A model generated the notes under the pieces. That model had not been told where the DNA came from, did not search any database, and saw only the letters and a program-made list of their open reading frames with translations. 64,000 bases of DNA from Parasponia andersonii (Eukaryota; Streptophyta; Magnoliopsida; Rosales; Cannabaceae), in contig JXTB01000411.1 of the NCBI GenBank assembly GCA_002914805.1, positions 92,027 through 156,026 of the forward strand, written 5' to 3'. This document shows, piece after piece, positions 1 to 13,180 of this stretch (positions within the stretch are counted from its first letter, which is position 1; the number at the start of each line of letters is the position of its first letter). Position numbers and translations under genes: made by a program.

Positions 1-725
1 CTAGTTACAACAATCAAAAATTATAATAAACTAGTCGTTAGAACAAAAGCCTCAGGACTGTAATTGGTTTATTATCTTCCTTAGAGTTGAGGAGTGGAAG
101 GGTTTTTTTCCCCTTAGGCTTAGTAACTGTTTATTTTTTTCTAAATTGTTTTTCTTTTTAAAAAAAGTTATTATCTTCTAGCGAGAATATACTTAATCTT
201 TACTCTAAGATCTGAGAATAATGAGAGTTTTCAATGACTGTTATACATGAAAAAACTTTATACGAAAGCTCATACATAAAATACCCATTTTTTTTTCATT
301 TCACCAATTCTTCTTTTTTTGTGAAATAAATACCAAAGTATTTTATATATAAATATATACTATGATATAAATTTCAGAATATATATCATGGGTATAAATT
401 TACACTGTGAATGTATCATAAATAAATACTTAAATTTACAAATATATACATATAGCACGTATTTTACACATGAGATATATACTTGAAAAATGGTTATTTG
501 GTGAAATAAAATTAGAAAATATGTATCTCTAAAATAGAAAACATAAAAAAAAAAAGGGATATTAGGTGTAAATTTCACTATAGAATGAGATGACTTGTTT
601 GGACTCCTTTTTTGTTCAAAAAAAGAGAATTTACAAGAAATTGTCAATTTTTCTTTTTCACATCAATTTACAAAATGACTTTTTTTCAACTATTTAATAA
701 ATTACCCTTTTTTTTCTTCCTTTTC

Positions 726-756
<31 letters not shown>

Positions 757-1800
757 GTTTTTTTGAAATGACTTTTTTTAAGTATATCAGTTTTATTTAC
801 AGTACAATTTTATGTTTGTATATTACTTATATGTATATTATACAATTTTATGTATAAGTATATTAAATAACAATATACTAATTTTGAAAAGAATAGTACT
901 TTGGGTCATGTTTAGTTTAGTCCAATGTAATAAGAATTATAATGGAGTGAAATAAATGACAGAGCCACATAGACCCAAATGATGCAATTGTCTTCCCCCT
1001 TGAGTTTTGTTTTTCCTGTAAATAGCATGTAAATTTTTTTATAAAATTACTTTTTGCCTTCTCTAAACTTACCCTTTACTCCTCTAAACTTATAAAATTT
1101 TGAGTTAGGCTATTTCTACAATTGAAGCACATTTAATTTTTGCCCCCTAGGGATTAAATATATGGTTCTGCCCTTGAGTGGAATTAAATAAGAGTAGAAA
1201 TAATATTTTATTATTTGATTGAATTAGTCTAATAAAATGAAATAAAAATTATATGGACTAAAATAATTTTATTTTTAGATATCCTACTAGAGCAAAAAGA
1301 AAATTTTGAGTTTTAAAGTGATTGATAAAAGTGTGGATATAATTAATATTTCAAAGGAATCTTTATTCCAAGCAAACAAAAGAATTGTCTTGAAATTTAA
1401 TGGTCGTTCCATTCCAACCAATTAAACATACCATTAGGATTTAAACCATTTTTTTCTTATATTATCTTAGCAACAAGATTTGGTATTATTATACCTAGTT
1501 ACAATAAAAATATAAAAAATAAAATAAAATAAAAAAACGCTACTGCACTTCAATCCACAACAGATTTAGAGAACTTTATTCCAAAAAAAAAATGCTAATG
1601 TATTTGTATACTAATTAATTATCCTAAATAGTCTTAAATATCATACCAAAATTTGAAAACTACTGAAATTAAGAGGTTACCACGAATGAGAACTATCAAA
1701 ACTGGTTAACTAATTAATATTTGATTTATTGGTTCAATCAATAGAATTATTCGATTCAAAATGTCAAAATTTGTAAAATTTGTCTTCTAATCTAGAGCAA
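1..1800. other. AT-rich intergenic DNA, no gene seen
   Basis: No open frame here has recognisable protein similarity. The stretch is dominated by A/T runs. A (TTTTC)n microsatellite of about six units sits at 721-750. The two short open frames at 360-647 and 612-857 are low-complexity translations of A/T-rich DNA and are not supported as genes. Confidence 0.7.
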
Positions 1801-1804
1801 AGTC

Positions 1805-1915
1805 TTTATGATGAAATGGGCTTGAGGGGCATAATAGCCTTGAGGGGCAAACGAGCTGCGCTGCCCAGTCCGCAAAAAAGAAAATAAAGCCCGGCTAGGC
1901 CCGGACCGTGCTTGG
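1805..1915. other. GC-richer island, possible transposon-end sequence
   Basis: A short block with the direct repeat CTTGAGGGGC (twice) and a GGCC/CCGG-rich segment stands out in DNA that is otherwise strongly AT-rich. It lies about 400 bp beyond the 3' end of the hAT transposase remnant. It could be subterminal sequence of that element, but no matching terminus was found on the other side. Confidence 0.3.
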
Positions 1916-2299
1916 CCTATTTTTTTTTACATTAGATTATTTTTTACAATTTTTTTAAAAGATGTTAAGTTTAAATTTTTTTAATTGAATTTTTATTTAA
2001 AAAAAATAGATAACATAAACTAAATATGTTATATTTTTTTTTTCTATTATTAAAAATTTAATAATAATTAAATAAGATATAATATATAAGTTGAAACTGA
2101 ATAGTTGATTAAAAAAAGTTAAAAGCAAAACCATAAAGAAAATTATTTAGAATTATAATAAAAATATTCAAAAATTGAAAAAACAAATAAATTTGAAAAT
2201 TTGAATTTGATTTTATTGATAATTATTGATTACAATTCAAATTATTACTTGAAAAAACTAGTATATAATTAATTATAAGTTTATGATTCATTATCATCA

Positions 2300-4240
2300 T
2301 TCATGCACAAGTTATTGAAATTTTCAGCTAATTCTTCATTGCAAATATGAATAGTTTCTTAATTTTGTTTGGCTATTTGTACCCAATCTTTAATACATGC
2401 TAGTACCACAATTATTTCAGTGACCAACGAAGTCCTTTGATCATCTATTATCATCTTAGTCGTGCTAAAAGTAAATTTAGAAGAAATCGTGGATACTAGA
2501 ATAGTTAAAACATCACGTGCTAATTGTGAGAATACCGAGAATCTTGATTGAAACCTTTACCACTATTCAAAAAGTTTGAAGTTCTCATCATCTAGGTTGA
2601 TATTAGAATTTAGTCCAATATACTAGTAAGCTTAGAGGATTGCGATGAATACATTGGTAGTAATGGTTAACTTGAACTTGATAATGCTGATGATGAGCCA
2701 TGACTACGCCCTTGAGAACAAGAACTTATCATGCTCCAAAAGACTTATTCTTTGATTGTTCTTCAGTTTGTTATTAAGTGTGTTATTGTTGACTACATGT
2801 TCTGCCAAACTTAATTTTATATATACTATACATTTCAAAAAAATTGTCACGAGTATTTGTATATTCAGAACTATAATCTATCTCAAAATATGCAGCAATA
2901 TAGCAAATTAAATTAAAAGGACCATTTAATTTACCATTAGAATCTAAAATAAACATAAATGAATATAATAAAAAAATTGCAAACCAATATTTTAAAAATA
3001 TTTATTACATACATATTATAATTGGTTCAAATATAGAGTCACTTCTTTCTTTACAAAATATTTCGACAATAAAAAAGATATGATGTAAAATAATTGGAGA
3101 AGTAGGATAATAAATACAAGATTAGGCAACACTAGCTTTATAAAAAAAAAGTCTAAAACGTGTACAAATTTTTCACAAATAAACTAATCTTTATCTTTCA
3201 ATACTAATGAACCTATTTTTGAATTGTAAAATATAGTAATTGGAATTTTGTATGGTAATGTATTTTTCAACATCAAATAAGTGGAATTCTATCTTACAGG
3301 CATGTCAGTATAAAATTTTCTTAGTTTTAACTTTTGAGCTATACAATATCTTTTAAATTCAGCAATATGAGAATTAAAAGCATGAATGTAAGTAATAATA
3401 GATCGAATATTTTCAATACATACACTTATTACATCCATACCTGATTTAACGATAATATTGATAATATAATATACACAATACTGATGTAGTAAGAATCTTC
3501 TAGTATATGAACTTATCAAATTGCTAAGTAATTTTATGGCCTTTGTATTTGTGGTAGCATTATCTAAAATAAAAGAGATAACGCAGTTTGCTATGCCACA
3601 TTCTTCAATAACACTTAAAATTTTATCTATAATAATTTCAGCAGTATGTTTGTTTTCAACGACTCTAAAACTAATTATTATTTTTTGTATCATCCATCTT
3701 GAATCTAAATAATATACAATTACGCCTAAGTAATCTTGTTTGGAATTAGCATCCCAAATATCATAAGTCAATACTATACAAAAGTTTAATAAAGTTAATT
3801 CAGATATTGATTCTTTACGCATATTTTCATAAACTTTGATGAAATCACTCCTAGTGGTATTTCTAGAAACTTTTTTAAGTTAGGATAATAAGATTTTCTA
3901 ATATGATCTTCATAGTTATTACAATCACCAAATCCTAATGGTAAATCCTTTATAGCAATTAAATGTGCTAGAGACTTCATAGCTATTAAAGGATCATAGT
4001 TCTAAGAGCCTACCTAACCATTCTTATTGAATTAAAGTGTTGATTAAGTGGGTTCCTTGTCTTCTTTGTATTTTTTAATACATGCATCACTATGTCTATT
4101 CAGATGAGTAGTCCCGCTTGATAGTTTAGTAGTTAATAATTCCTTATAATATTTATATATTGTCATTTTTGTCTTCTGACTATCAGCCTCATCTTTGAAT
4201 TCCATATTAAAATGATCATACACATTGAAAATTATCCTTG
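2300..4240 (-). pseudogene. hAT-superfamily transposase pseudogene (BED zinc finger / RICESLEEPER-like)
   Basis: Read on the minus strand, this is a degenerate hAT transposase. The order of parts is right: a BED-type finger remnant (about 4080-4180, with a TTHLNRHSDAC-like segment), then a KSLAHLIAIKDLPLGF segment (3795-3980), then the catalytic core (3289-3822) with LTYDIWDANSKQDY, ISFRVVENKHT, FILDNATTNTKAI and the HQYCVYYIINIIV helix. Past the stop at 3289 the same reading continues with NSTYLML. A hATC dimerisation segment lies at about 2400-2545 (QLARDVLTILVSTISSKFTF). Frameshifts and stops separate the parts, for example near 3800-3830 and at 3289. hAT enzymes act in the nucleus by cut-and-paste transposition. 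No terminal inverted repeats or 8-bp target duplication were identified, so the element boundaries are unknown. Confidence 0.85.
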
Positions 4241-4359
4241 CATGTTTGGAGGTCGTATTTGCGCTTGGCGAACAACTATCTTAAAATTATAAACAACTGC
4301 CACTAGTATTTGGATTAGTTTGCGTTTCGGAGATTTGGTCACCATCTTCAGCTATATGA

Positions 4360-5900
4360 AGTTAAATATATTACTTAATTAATTTGAACATATAATACTA
4401 AACTTTATACTAAATTATAAACAACCAACTACAAATTACAAATTAATTGAAATTAAAATATAATATTCTAATAAACTTTCTACTAATGTAACTGTAATCT
4501 AGAAAATATAATAAGATTAAATTTTCAAAAGATTATCTATATCAGTTATCTAATAATTAATTTAAAGATTTGAAATTCAAAAGTTGAATTTAAATTTGGA
4601 AATAATCTAAAAAATTAATATGATTAAATTTTTTAGATAATCAATGTTAATTATGTGATAATTAGTTTGAGATTCGAAATTTAAAAGTTAAATTCAAATT
4701 AATAGATATTTGTAGAGATTTAATTTGATTAAATCATCTATATATCCAATTTAAATTTAAATAGAAAGTTTACATTTTATATTAATGAGATTAAAATAAT
4801 AATTTGAAAATTATGAAATAATTTCAAATTTTGTTATATTCAAGGAGATTTAATTTTGATTAAATCTTTTAATTAAATTAATTAGATTTTGTGAAAATCT
4901 TAATCATTTAAATTTGAATATTATCTCTCACAATTATTATTTAATAATATATTTTGTGAAAAGATTATTCAATTATTAAATAATAATAATAAATGCTATA
5001 ATAATTGATAATTATTAATCTTTTAATTTATTAAATTCTACCGATACTTGATTATTATATGTAATATTGCATGCATATTCTATATAAAATATGTAATTAC
5101 ATGATCTTAGTAACATGTTATATAGGATAGTAGAGCTACTCATATGTAAAATATGAACATACTTACATAACTGATTTTATGTTACTAAGTAAGTTAGATA
5201 AATGGGTAAAATTATTAAATCCCTAATTATAAAATATTGAATGGAAGAATGTATGATATACCTACGGTCTTTATTATTAGTTCATTATGTACTAGGATGA
5301 GTCTCGCCTCAGAATCTTATTGAGCTCCCATAAGAGGGTTTTCATCTAGGTATTACTAGAAATCAATTTCTTAGGGTAAGGTATTAAATGGACCATACGA
5401 GGCTGATTACCTGTAAAAGACTGTCTTATATTGAAAACTTAATTACTTAAATAATTGTTATATACTCAACTCGAAATATTGATATCCTTTCGCAGGAGTT
5501 CTTGTTAGTATAATAAAGAACTAAATTAAATGATACTTAGAAATATGAGATATGAGATATTTATCTTATTTTCTTAATAAAATTATTTCAGTTTAATTTG
5601 TTAATTGCATGACTTCCCATAGGAGGCTTGTAATTAATGGTAAGTTGAACTACCATGATTATTAGTGATAGTCTTAGGGATACTTCACTTGTATATTATA
5701 TATTTTACTTTATATTATGTTAATTATTCGAAATATTTGTTACATGATGTTTGTTATTATATGGATAATTTATTTTCATTCAAATATATATGTCCTTAAT
5801 TCTTTTACCCATTATACTCACACATACATAACTTGTATAGTTAAACTATATTATTTAGAATAATGTAACCTAGAGTTGGTGCTTATGGCTGATATGTTAT
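4360..5900. other. AT-rich DNA, probably including leader or LTR of the downstream Copia element
   Basis: No gene is visible. The block at about 5040-5720 has the texture of Copia LTR or leader sequence and lies immediately upstream of the recognisable gag remnant. I could not match it to the LTR beginning at 8627, so its identity is open. Confidence 0.35.
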
Positions 5901-5939
5901 TGAATTTTTACTTTTATATATTCGTCTATATTCACTAGT

Positions 5940-8626
5940 GAGACTAGTGAAGAAAAATAAAGTATATATGTAGTGGGAGAATTCCTAGATACATATTGAT
6001 ACATGATATCTAATATGTTACTACATAAAATTCAAAGAATTAAAACTAGTATAATATTATGATACATCTTATGAGATACCTAATGAACATCTTCACCAAG
6101 CTAAAGTAGCTAAAGATGAATTTTTTAATCTCTAGCTAAAAGGAAAATGTTTCCTATATAGTACTAAAGGATACTGAAAGAAAATTGTTAGGGACATCTA
6201 TACAATACTTGATTGGAAGGTAATAATATTTTATTGTTCATTAACTTATTTTAGTGGATGGTATAATAAATCTTGGGTAGGATTCAAGAATCATTAACCA
6301 TATTTGCATGTCTGTTGTAAAGGATTCTATGGAAACTAAAGGGTTTAGTGAAGGCAAGTTTACTAAGAGTAAGAACTACAATAGCTGTAGTATCCGTACA
6401 TAAAATGAGAAATATTTAAATTCATATTTGATGAATTTATAAATTAGATTATTGAAAATTATCAAGCATTTAAGACGAATCTGATTTTTATTTCATATTT
6501 GATGAAACGATATTATTCTATTTGTCTCAACGACAAAGTTTCTTTGTGAAAAAATAATATTCTTAATTGCACAAAATAATATTTTTTTTAGCCTATATTA
6601 TTCTCATTGTATGATATTAATAATGATGAGAATGAATATAATAAATCTAATCATAAGAAATTTAGTAAGTACTAAGAATAAAACATATTTATACTTCAGT
6701 TATATTAACCTAAATACGATCCAAAGATTGGTTAAAAATAAGCATCTAAACTTATTAGAAGTCATACATCCACCAATCTATGAATCCTATCTAGAAGATA
6801 AAATAACTAAAAGGTCCTTTATTAGGAAAGACCTAAAAGTATAAGAATGGTTAAAAATAGTACATATTATTGTTAGCAGACCCTTAAGCAATCAAACCTA
6901 ATGAGATTTTGAATATATCATTATGAATGTTTATTCAAAATTTTATTATATTTTCCTACTGTTACTGCTAATTGAATTCTTTCGAAAAGTTCAAAGAATT
7001 GAAAACGGAAACCAAAAAGCAATTAAGAAAAGTATCAAGACTCATCGATTGAATCAAAGCGTTGAATACCTCTATAGAGAATTCTTAGGAATATCTCACA
7101 GACAATAAAAATTTTGGCTATAATTAAGTTGTTATTTAATTGTTCATTATTACAAAATCTTTTGGGATACATCTTAGAAATGATGATATGCCTACTAACA
7201 GAGTTCTATCTAAGTCAATACCTAAGGCATCATTTTGAAATATAGGAAGGACACAACGCTAGTTTATGTCATATCCATATTTGTGGTTGTCCAACATATA
7301 TGCTAAAAAGGAAAATGACTAAGTTTGAATAACAATCTGAATTGTATTTGTTTATAGGAAATCTAAAAAAAATAGAAGAGTATTACTTCTATAGTACTGA
7401 AGGAAGAAAGTATTTGTTAGAATAAATATTTTTTACTTAAAAGAAAACTATATGAAGTATTGAATCCCAAAATAAGTTTTTTCCTGAAGAATTAGCTGAT
7501 GATGTAATCAGCCTATCTATGAAAGATAAAATAGAATAAGTACTTAGGAAGGATAAATCACTAAAAAATTAACTTATATCAAACCCTCATTGTAGTAGGA
7601 AGATTGTGAGATAATCTGGTAGATGTTTGGGAATAGGAAAGTCCTATAACCTAGAATCTGATTACTTTATCTACAAAGATACAATAGATGATATTGGTAT
7701 AGGTTTTTGGCAAAAGGCAATAGAATCCACATTAGAGTCTATGTACTCTAATAAAATCTAAGATCTTATAGATCTACTTGGAAGGGTAAAACCTTTTAGG
7801 TGTAAATTAGTATATAAGAGAAAAAAAAAAAAAGAATAGATGGGAAAGTAAAGACTTTCAAGGCAAGTTAGTTGCAAAATGATTATATACAGAAAGATTA
7901 TCTATTCCGTTATTATGATCAAATCTACTAATAAACTTTTTTCTATGGTCATATCTCTTAATTACGAGATATAGTAAATAGGCGTCAAGATAGCTTTTTT
8001 GAATAGCAATTTTGATAGTTGTATCTAAAAGGTATAACCTGAGAAATTCATTGAAAAAGGCTAAGAAAGCAAAGTTTTTTGAAACTTTAGAGATCTAATT
8101 TATAAATTTAAGCAATTGTTTAGAATTTATCGATTTTATCGATATAATAGATTCAAGGCAGAACAATGATTTTTTCGGTTTATACATATTTATGATATAA
8201 GAATGATATAGGACAATAATCATCAATAAGAAATTGGTTAATACAATAGCATGATATTTATTATATTGTTAGAATAGTAAGTTGCTACTAATATAATCCA
8301 GAATCTAAACATAGAATTATAGTTAAGTGTATCCTTAAGTATCTTCAAAGAAATAGGAACTATATACTTATCTATTTTTGAGAAAAATCTGACTTATATA
8401 AGATATATTAATTTAGATACTCGTTCTAAAAATATACTCTAGAGGAACAACTTTTTTTTATATGTTAACCCTTGTAGGGAGATATTATAGTGAGCAAGAT
8501 AGCCTTAGCAGAAGAACTTTACTGATCCGTTTACCAAATCTTTAGCAATCAAAGTATTTGAAGATCACCTAGAAGGAATGAAACTACGTGATATATCACA
8601 TCTGCTTTAAAAGGCAAATGGGAGAT
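5940..8626 (+). pseudogene. Heavily decayed Ty1/Copia gag-pol
   Basis: Scattered frames on the plus strand match the Copia polyprotein in order. A degenerate CCHC knuckle lies at about 6135-6200. The start of the protease region follows at about 6250. The gag-pre-integrase segment is at 6611-6844 (IQRLVKNKHLNLLEV, then YESYLEDKITKRSF). The integrase core remnant is at 6923-7108 (FFRKVQRIENGNQKAIKKSI). RT remnants lie at about 7850-8070. An RNase H segment at about 8290-8370 includes KCILKYLQRNRNYIL. A final segment at 8515-8600 reads TDPFTKSLAIKVFEDHLEGM. Every domain is broken by frameshifts and stops, so no product is expected. A purine-rich tract at 8611-8625 precedes the LTR. Confidence 0.8.
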
Positions 8627-9000
8627 TGTTGGAAATATGCCCTAGAAAGTAATTTCTTTGTTTGGCATTTTAAATAATGTTTATTAGATTTAAGTGTTAT
8701 ATATTTGTTGTTAATAAATTCTATATTATATCACAATTACATACATATAATATTTATGTTTTCTATTATGCAAACGTCTAAAAGTTTTCATGACTAATAA
8801 TGAGTAATAAATAATAGTTTGTAAAAAATATTCATATATGGGAGACTAAATTCTTTATTTCGAATTCACATTCTGTAAATAAAGATGGAATACTTTATTT
8901 TGCCATAGAATATAATGTTGTCTATTTTAACGGGATTGATTAAGTCTCTAATCATCGAAGCGTCTGACTTCGGATAGAAACACTAGTATGTTATAAGAAA
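8627..9000 (+). repeat. 3' LTR (start only) of the decayed Copia element
   Basis: The sequence starts TGTTGGAAATATGCCCTAG directly after a polypurine tract and the end of the pol remnant, which is the usual start of a Copia 3' LTR. The right boundary is not clear; 9000 is only a lower estimate. No 5' LTR copy was found. Confidence 0.6.
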
Positions 9001-10570
9001 GTTTGTCATGGGATTAATTTTTCACCACAAACTTTCTCCCATGATGGCATTAAGCACCACTCTTAATCAGCTAACAACACACCAACAACATACACATAAT
9101 CGAGTCTAAGTGCTTACCTCACATACTCGATAGTGTTTGCCTGATACACTCAGAGACTATGCAACAAGATGTAAGTAATGAATGCACAAGCTAATATATG
9201 GGAACTCTTCTCAACCTTTTTATTAATCTCATGAAAGGATACAAGAAAACGTACAGAACATCACAACCTGATGACTCTGCTTAATCAATCACGTATAAAT
9301 AAGTATGCATGCATTGAACTAGACTAAGTGAAAATAGAATTTAAGGTTAAGTAATGTAACTCAATATTCTACATTTCACTAATCTTGCACTATTACAAGA
9401 TTATCTTAATCCTAGTGATTGTCAGACTTACTTTCGTAAGTTTTATCTTTTTTACTTACTAAAGAACTAGTTCTGATTATATGATTTGAACTCCGGTATC
9501 TTGAAAGATAAGATTTGTGAATTGATAAAAACACCCTTCAAGATTTGGACACCATACATATAATGTCACTTTGAGTTTTTGCAAAAACTTGGATAGTAAA
9601 ATCTAAGTGCCAAGTATTCATTTTGTGAATTTGACTGTATTTATATGGGCAGTTACAAACACTGTAGTTAATTATTATCCATTAAATGAAAAATGGTAAC
9701 TCAAAGGTAAATATGTACTAGAGGGATAATATAGTAATTTCATCTTACTAATACTGCATTGCATCGGAGCTATATCCGTAGGTATAGTATATACTAAATG
9801 GATCAAGTTAATTAAGGTGTTAATTAGCTTCATAGAAAATATATGATATTGAGTCTAAGAGTGCAATATTGAGCCTATAGTGGAGTGCTCTAATATTAAT
9901 GGACAGAGCCCAATTATAATTGATAGTTAATTATGACTGTTAGTAATTGGCCTATTGGAGTTTAAACTATTTGAATCTATAAAGTTCTCTGTCTAGCGCA
10001 CATATAACTCAATAACTAATTGAATGGTCAGTTGTGCCCAATAAGTCCATTATGGTTTACATCATTCTAGTACTTAAGAAAAAATTTCTCCTAAGTCTCT
10101 GTAAAGTAGCCACATGCCTACTATATGCACAGTAACTGTGCTTGACATGACATAGAGAGAAAAAGAAAGAGTGGGAGAGTCGAGCTACTGCAGGAGCAAT
10201 CTCGAGCTCATTCATCGCTGCCGAGGGAGAGATATCCATGGCTGTAAATGTGCAATCAAATAGAAGGAATAATGTCTTCCTAATTGTCCACTCATCTCTC
10301 ATTGAGAATCAAGAAATTGTCCACATACCAGAACATTCAACAGACTCTAAAGAATAGACATGAAGACTTAATGGTTGTGAATCGCTTCTAAGTTTTATTT
10401 AAACCAAGATCCATGAATTGATTTATGTTAGAACAATGATTCTATATTTTATTTTGTAAACTTTCAAGAAAAAATTTAAAATACTAATTCTACTGCATTC
10501 TTGATTTGTTTTTTATACTGCGAAAATCATTTTCAGTAAAATTGATTTTCAAAATTGATTTTTCGGAATT
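9000..10570. other. Intergenic, no gene recognised
   Basis: Unassigned sequence, moderately AT-rich. A minus-strand open frame at 10057-10302 (81 codons) shows no domain or signal and is not supported. The stretch may be old repeat, but nothing identifiable was seen. Confidence 0.5.
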
Positions 10571-10574
10571 TCTA

Positions 10575-11480
10575 GTATTCTTGACTTAGAGGTCATGGAG
10601 TTCTTGACTTAAGGCCAAGAATCACTTGACGAGAGTCAAGAAGATCTTGACTAAGGTCAAAACATACTTGGCTCGAGTCAAAAACTTCTTAACTCTATTA
10701 GAATATTCAACTTTTGAAATATTCAGTCTATTACCACAGTTAACAAACCCAAAATAGGTCAACATATGTACTTCAATGAAAAATAATGAACACCCACACC
10801 AAATAGGCATCCATACTATTAACGAATCCCATAAACGAGTTAAATTTTGCCAAAATCATACCTTATACTAAAAATTATATCAATCAATGAAATCAAAATA
10901 CGATATTTCCCAATATATAGCATACTTGATTACAAACATACCACAGTTCTTGCTAAAAAATAAAAAAACTTCATGTTAAATTTAAGTGAGGGTCAAGCGA
11001 GACTTGCTAGGGTCAAGCTAGACTTACCAAGGTCAAGTGAAACATGAGCATAGGTCAAGTGCTCCTAAGACCAAGTGAGACTTGACCCAAAGAGAACTAT
11101 GCCAACTAATTTTTGACCCAGGGTAAAATGATCCTTAACTCTAGGTCACATGATCATTGGCCTTAGATCAAAAACTTCCTGAACCAAAATCAATAAGCAC
11201 TTGACCCAATTTATTGAAAAAAAACAATTTAATGTAATTATTTTTTAAACTGTTAGTCTGTTGTAGATTGTTTTCATATAGGCGGGCAAGAAATAGTTGT
11301 ATACTTTTTGCAACATCTGGAATAACATCAAGTATACTAATCACATCAAGAAGATAGGGTAAACATTTTAACTACAGTGAAAGAAAAAAAAAAAAGACCT
11401 TAATTAGGTTCAAGTAGATCTTGACTTTAGACAGAAAAATCTTGATTATGGTCAAGGTGACCTCTACTCAAGATGAAAAT
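10575..11480. repeat. Diverged array rich in TTGAC/GTCAA with an internal duplicated block
   Basis: Around twenty occurrences of TTGAC or its complement GTCAA lie in two clusters (10575-10685 and 10985-11220) and a tail (11395-11470), often as CTTGAC...GTCAAG pairs. Between and after the clusters, a block of about 130 bp is present twice in the same orientation (about 10705-10835 and 11490-11615). Both copies carry ATTCAGTCTA and ACACCCA at matching places. This looks like an old tandem minisatellite with a larger unit superimposed. TTGAC is also the W-box core, but there is no nearby gene to tie it to. Confidence 0.55.
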
Positions 11481-12242
11481 AAAAAATACTCAATACAAAT
11501 TCAGTCTATAACCACCGTCAATAAAACCAACACAAATCGAAATTTATATATCAATGACTAATAACTAACACCCATACAAAACTAGCAACAATACTACTAA
11601 CAAAATCCCAAAAAATTATATCATTCGATGAAGTCAAGATAGGTTTTTTCTTAACACACAATCTCAAAATAAAAATATTTTGTTAATAAAATATAAAACC
11701 ATCCTTTTCTTCCTCTATTGTATTAATATTCATCCTTTTCCCTTCAAATTGACTAGATTTTTTTTTGGGATATCAAGCTTCAGCACTAAAGTCTTTGCTA
11801 GTGATTTTAATAGTGTATTTCTCTTCTTTTTTGACGATTTTGACATTTGAGTTTTCGTAGAGGACTACTTTTTACCTTCAATTAGGCGAGTTTTAGCTAT
11901 TATAAGTATTTCAAAATTCCTTGAGAAAAAAAGATGAAGAAAATAGAGAGGCAAATGGAGAGAGTATTGAGCTTAAGGAGGTATTGGGAGGTTTTTAAGT
12001 AATTTTGAATTCAAGTTTAGGAGGTTTTTTTTAGAAGAAATGAAGAGAGAGAGAGGAGAAAAATATGAGTTTTATAGAAAAGTGTGGAAATATGTCAAAT
12101 CTAAGTTGGGTCATGTCAAGTCATATTATGGAGTTAGGCTAAAGGTATTTTCAGTCTTTTAGCACTTATGGGCCCTGCTTTTTTCTCACTAAAATACTTA
12201 CCTAACAAATTGTCCTAAAAATATCAAATAGAACTCTGTTAG

Positions 12243-12817
12243 TAAGGATGACAATATAACCTACGGTGGTTACAGGTATCCAATCTGAACGGGGAGAGAA
12301 AAAAATTACTTAAGCGGGAAAAATGACCAAAATAGGGTATATTTGCACTATTTTTATGCGAGTATGGTACGGAGACAGTATTAGCATAATCCGCACCGTA
12401 TCCATCCTGATATATATATATATATTTACATAGAAAAATTATTATACATATAAATATCTATTTAATTTTACACTTTTTATATTCTTATATCTTTGGTAAA
12501 ATAATGAATTTGGAGAGTTGTATTTACTTATATATTTAAATTTTAGAGTTTAAAAATTATTAGTATATTATTATGTTTAATATTTTATTGATTATGAAAA
12601 GGATTTAGTATTTCTATTTTAGTTTTTTAATATTTTATTATTATCAATAGGTAATGGGTAACCGCGGTTTTTCCCATTATCTGTTAGTTAATATCCGCAT
12701 TATCTCCGCATTCAAAAGAATGGTTAATAGAGTGGGTGTGGTTTGTGATTGACTTTTAAAGATGAGGATGATAATTGAAAAATTATCTCTGATCCACGCC
12801 ATTGCCATTCCTACCCA
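12243..12817. mobile_element. Non-autonomous element with short terminal inverted repeats
   Basis: The left end reads TAAGGATGACAAT and the right end reads ATTGCCATTCCTACCCA, which are imperfect inverted repeats. Direct TTAG copies flank it (12239-12242 and 12818-12821). Internal subterminal stretches are GC-richer (CCGCACCGTATCC and GGTAACCGCGG) around an AT-rich core. No coding capacity is seen. The superfamily is uncertain. Confidence 0.45.
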
Positions 12818-12839
12818 TTAGTCTTATCCATGTCCTTTT

Positions 12840-13180
12840 CTCTTTACACTAGCCCAACGCCCCAGCCCAACGCTCCCTCACTCACTTCGGAAGTCCAATA
12901 GCCCTAGAGTACTTCCGGTGGTTACCCTCTCATCTCAACTCATTTTCCATCTCCTAACACTGACACCCACAGAATAGAAGAACGAAACATAGTAAAATTA
13001 GCTTCCTAATTCTTGCTACCGTTGTTGTCTCGCTTCCTGACGCTCTCTCCATCTCTCAGTCGACATCTCTCTAGCCTTCTCTGGCCTGTCGCCCCGAAGC
13101 TTGCTCACGGCCCTCTCTCGTGGCTCTCTCACTCTCTCTCGCCATCTTGATTCGTCTCTTTCACCTCACTTTCTTGATTA
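12840..13180. other. Pyrimidine-rich block without recognisable gene
   Basis: This block is C/T-rich with repeated AGCCCAACG near 12850-12875 and TCTCTC-type tracts to 13140. It resembles the leader of a plant gene, but no coding exon follows within 1.2 kb. It may be a promoter relic or part of an untranslated exon. Confidence 0.3.

Noticed and set aside
10057..10302. 81-codon minus frame
   Set aside because: No similarity, signal or repeat context that would support a gene.
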